Positions 5,711 to 7,718 of a stretch of 7,718 nt of DNA are shown one piece after another. The stretch is from an uncultured Odoribacter sp. Its GTDB lineage: Bacteria > Bacteroidota > Bacteroidia > Bacteroidales > Marinifilaceae. The position numbers and the translations under genes were made by a program. Under the pieces are notes generated by a model. That model saw only the letters and a program-made list of their open reading frames with translations. It was not told the DNA's origin and did not search any database. The stretch spans positions 1-7,718 of the forward strand of contig UQTM01000111.1 in the NCBI GenBank assembly GCA_900544025.1, read 5' to 3'. How positions within the stretch are numbered: the stretch's first letter is position 1; each line of letters begins with the position of its first letter.

Positions 5711-6295
5711 TTACAGGATGGAAGAAATATTCGTCATAAACAAACGCACCGCAATAGCCAGCAAAATAATGCCGAAGAACTTACGCATCACATAAATCCC
5801 CGTCTTGCCGAATATCCGTTCCACCACATTTACATAACGCAGCACCACATATACCACCGCCATATTCAATCCCACAGCAACAATAATATTCAAGATATTA
5901 TACTCCGCCCGCAAAGACAACAAGGTAGTAAACGAAGCCGCCCCCGCAATCAAAGGAAAAACCAAAGGCACGATCGTAGCCGATTTACAAGGCCCGTCAT
6001 TTTTAAAAATCTCGATCCCGAAAATCATCTCCACCGCCAACGCCAGCAACACCAACGAACCGGCCACCGCAAACGACGATATATCCACATTGAAAAGTGA
6101 AAGCAACGCCTTCCCCACAAACAAGAAAGCGACCAAAATAACAAAAGAAATAACAGCCGTCTTACCGGCCTCCACCTTCTGCCCCTTCTCCCGGAGTCCT
6201 ATAATAATCGGAATCGCCCCCAAAATATCGATCACGGCAAACAAAACCATAAAAGCCCCCAGGGTCTCCTTAAAACTAAACTGCAATCCCCACAT
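5711..6295 (-). CDS. MarC/YchE-family (UPF0056) integral membrane protein
   Basis: The 194-residue protein has about six hydrophobic spans and little else. Family landmarks are the N-terminal helix with LFAVIDILGAIPIIIGL (18-34), the second-half helix SSFAVAGSLVLLALAVEMI (73-91) and the loop-helix VPLVFPLIAGAASFTTLL (109-126), where the common GPG appears as GAA. Length is close to the family norm of about 200. MarC proteins were first tied to multiple antibiotic resistance, which was later questioned; related proteins have been described as neutral amino acid transporters (NAAT). A substrate cannot be assigned here. The gene stands alone on the minus strand, with a strong terminator and an A+T-rich upstream region. 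Family assignment is secure, function is not. Confidence 0.92.
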   Translation of the reverse strand: MWGLQFSFKETLGAFMVLFAVIDILGAIPIIIGLREKGQKVEAGKTAVISFVILVAFLFVGKALLSLFNVDISSFAVAGSLVLLALAVEMIFGIEIFKNDGPCKSATIVPLVFPLIAGAASFTTLLSLRAEYNILNIIVAVGLNMAVVYVVLRYVNVVERIFGKTGIYVMRKFFGIILLAIAVRLFMTNISSIL

Positions 6296-6454
6296 AGCGA
6301 ATAAATTTACTTATTAAGCCTTGTTATAAAATAAACAAACACTCATCTATTTGTTATATTCCAAACAACAAAAATACAATTTTATTAGCTACGAAAAAAG
6401 GAAATAAAAAATTAAGTATAAAAAAATGTGCAGAAGAATAAGTCTAATCACTTA
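6296..6454. other. A+T-rich spacer between the MarC-family gene and the restriction gene
   Basis: This 159-bp stretch is almost free of G+C. It contains TTGTTATA twice, exactly 30 bases apart (6321-6328, 6351-6358). A minus-strand TATTTTTG (6369-6376) fits TAnnTTTG and could serve the MarC-family gene, but it lacks a -33 TTTG. I see no GC-rich hairpin ending the restriction gene, and no tRNA, integrase or clear attachment site. It marks the change in base composition from the left to the right of the window. Confidence 0.45.
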
Positions 6455-7718
6455 CTACTTGTCACACTTACAGCCCATCAGCTCTTCTAACGTTACCGTA
6501 AAAGGATAAGCAGCCTTAAAACCTGATTGATAATTTGAAAGTTTACGAATATCCCATTGAGTCAATCCAAACTCCTCATTTACCGATTTACTAGACTGAA
6601 GCGTGTATCCAATATAATAAGGACAGGTGAGTTTAGACGGATAACCTAACTTAATTAAATGTTTATCTGAAACAACACGTGGACCACCAGCGTCTAAACA
6701 GTAAATAAGATTAGTAATAGACATCTTTGAAGTATGTAAAAGCAAATACTTAGCCGCAATAGTTTCAGGAGACAATTTTAAAGATCCTCTAACATGATCT
6801 GTACGAACATTATATAATCTATTTTTGAGAATCCAATCTAAATGTTGTTGATCTCTATAAAAACCGATCAAGACATGTATCATTTTTGGAAATTCACAAC
6901 ACTCATCTATCGGGAGTTTCTCATTTATTTCAGGTCCAGGCTTTTCTCTAAACGTTCGAAAAGCATAATAAGAAAAAAGAGAGCGTTGTGATGTGCGATT
7001 CGCTAAATGCCTCACCACATCTTGAAGGAACTGCTTAAGACCGACTTTGTTCTGATTGGAAGGTGATATACTAAAAGCCCCTATCCCTGGTAAAATCTCA
7101 TGAAAACTTGAAAACACATCATCAATCCTACCCGGATAAAGAATATAGGCTCCAGCAGTTCTACGTATAGCATCTTTATAAGCATGCATCTTCAATAGGT
7201 CGGCACGTTTAAAACAACCTTTAGCCTCCTCTTCTTTTTCATCATTTAGATTGCGATCAGCTAATAAAGTACTAAAGTTTTCAATCTTATACTTAGCATC
7301 AAAATGCAAATGTACAATCATTTCTTGCCTTTCTGCCTGATCTTGTGTAAGACTTTCTGGCCAAATAGATAATGTATAATCAGGACGCATATCTCCTGTC
7401 CAACTACCAGCTGCCGGATAAGCATCAGCACGACGAAAAGTACGATTATAGCAAAACTCAAGATGAAATTTGCGATGGTAAATTTCAAATACACCATTCA
7501 CCATTTTTAAAACACCACGTTTAAGTGTCAATTCTAGAGTATTATCTGTTTGAGGTTCAATAAGATTATCTATTGAATGAGGCTTAACGCCAAATACTTC
7601 CTCAATAAGATCGAGCATTTGAAAAAAAAGCCAATATTCGTAAAGGATAGCAACATCTCGTTTTCCTCCATAATAAACATCTTCTCCACCTCTCCAGACC
7701 AAACTAGCTGCCATATCA
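6455..7718 (-). CDS. DUF2357 / PDDEXK_7 (DUF524) nuclease-like protein, McrC-like restriction component (partial, 5' end off the right edge)
   Basis: About 420 codons of the C-terminal part are visible. The frame stays open to the window edge, and the ATG at 7712-7714 is probably internal. Counting from that Met, the region contains ILYEYWLFFQML (E26, often part of the active site), RPDYTL with P111-D112, and HFDAKYK with D139-x-K141, which together spell a PD-(D/E)XK nuclease core. FKRADLLKMHAYKDAI (168-183) and TAGAYILYPG (186-195) follow; both are typical of PDDEXK_7 proteins. In the family, an N-terminal DUF2357 domain precedes this part, and the gene often stands beside an McrB-like AAA+ ATPase or GTPase, forming a modification-dependent restriction system. 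The last 200 residues, ending CKCDK, I do not recognise. The gene is clearly richer in A+T than its neighbours, with many TTA, AGA and ATA codons, consistent with horizontal transfer. The partner gene is not visible. Confidence 0.78.
   Translation of the reverse strand, partial: DMAASLVWRGGEDVYYGGKRDVAILYEYWLFFQMLDLIEEVFGVKPHSIDNLIEPQTDNTLELTLKRGVLKMVNGVFEIYHRKFHLEFCYNRTFRRADAYPAAGSWTGDMRPDYTLSIWPESLTQDQAERQEMIVHLHFDAKYKIENFSTLLADRNLNDEKEEEAKGCFKRADLLKMHAYKDAIRRTAGAYILYPGRIDDVFSSFHEILPGIGAFSISPSNQNKVGLKQFLQDVVRHLANRTSQRSLFSYYAFRTFREKPGPEINEKLPIDECCEFPKMIHVLIGFYRDQQHLDWILKNRLYNVRTDHVRGSLKLSPETIAAKYLLLHTSKMSITNLIYCLDAGGPRVVSDKHLIKLGYPSKLTCPYYIGYTLQSSKSVNEEFGLTQWDIRKLSNYQSGFKAAYPFTVTLEELMGCKCDK

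Noticed and set aside
6296..6454. Attachment site, tRNA or mobile-element end at the composition boundary
   Set aside because: No tRNA fold, integrase, terminal inverted repeat or target duplication could be supported. The TTGTTATA pair is too short and A+T-rich to claim.
1..7718. CRISPR array, rRNA, tRNA or insertion sequence
   Set aside because: No regularly spaced repeats of CRISPR size, no conserved RNA gene sequence and no transposase were seen on either strand.

Overview
The window looks like chromosomal DNA from a member of the Bacteroidales, though I cannot place the genus. The reasons are the protein families, short leaders with little Shine-Dalgarno signal, and several TAnnTTTG boxes of the Bacteroidetes housekeeping-sigma type. 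Only the segment right of about 6300 differs: it is visibly richer in A+T and uses other codons.

Layout. (a) 1-950, minus strand: the start of a kdp high-affinity potassium pump operon. From its promoter-proximal end it holds an unnamed 30-residue one-helix ORF, kdpF (26 residues) and the first 232 codons of kdpA, which runs off the left edge. (b) 951-1225: a divergent control region with a TAnnTTTG box for each direction, a 20-bp-spaced direct repeat and a hairpin followed by a T-run. (c) 1226-2377, plus strand: an exported TlpA/ResA-type thioredoxin-fold protein with a CGWC active site. (d) 2384-3727, minus: an NtrC-family response regulator (receiver, sigma-54-interacting AAA+ domain, Fis-type helix-turn-helix). 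(e) 3882-4823, minus: a fused MsrB-MsrA methionine sulfoxide reductase, probably exported, ending in its own hairpin terminator. (f) 4824-5165: a 342-bp divergent intergenic region with a near-consensus sigma-54 (-24/-12) promoter facing msrBA, repeats upstream of it, and a separate housekeeping-type promoter facing right. (g) 5166-5630, plus: a YqaA-like DedA-family membrane protein. (h) 5711-6295, minus: a MarC-family membrane protein with a strong terminator at 5660-5687. (i) 6455-7718, minus, open at the right edge: the C-terminal part of a DUF2357/PD-(D/E)XK (PDDEXK_7) protein, an McrC-like nuclease of the kind found in modification-dependent restriction systems.

How the parts may work together. 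The most notable reading is a probable regulatory unit. The msrBA gene has a -24/-12 promoter, and the next gene on the same strand encodes the type of activator that sigma-54 promoters require. Candidate upstream activating repeats lie at a typical enhancer distance. I infer that a two-component, sigma-54-dependent circuit controls repair of oxidised methionine in envelope proteins. The exported thioredoxin-fold protein next to the regulator is a possible reductant for the exported Msr. None of this is proven by sequence alone. The kdp operon start, with an extra tiny membrane ORF before kdpF, and the A+T-rich restriction gene at the right edge are the other points of interest.
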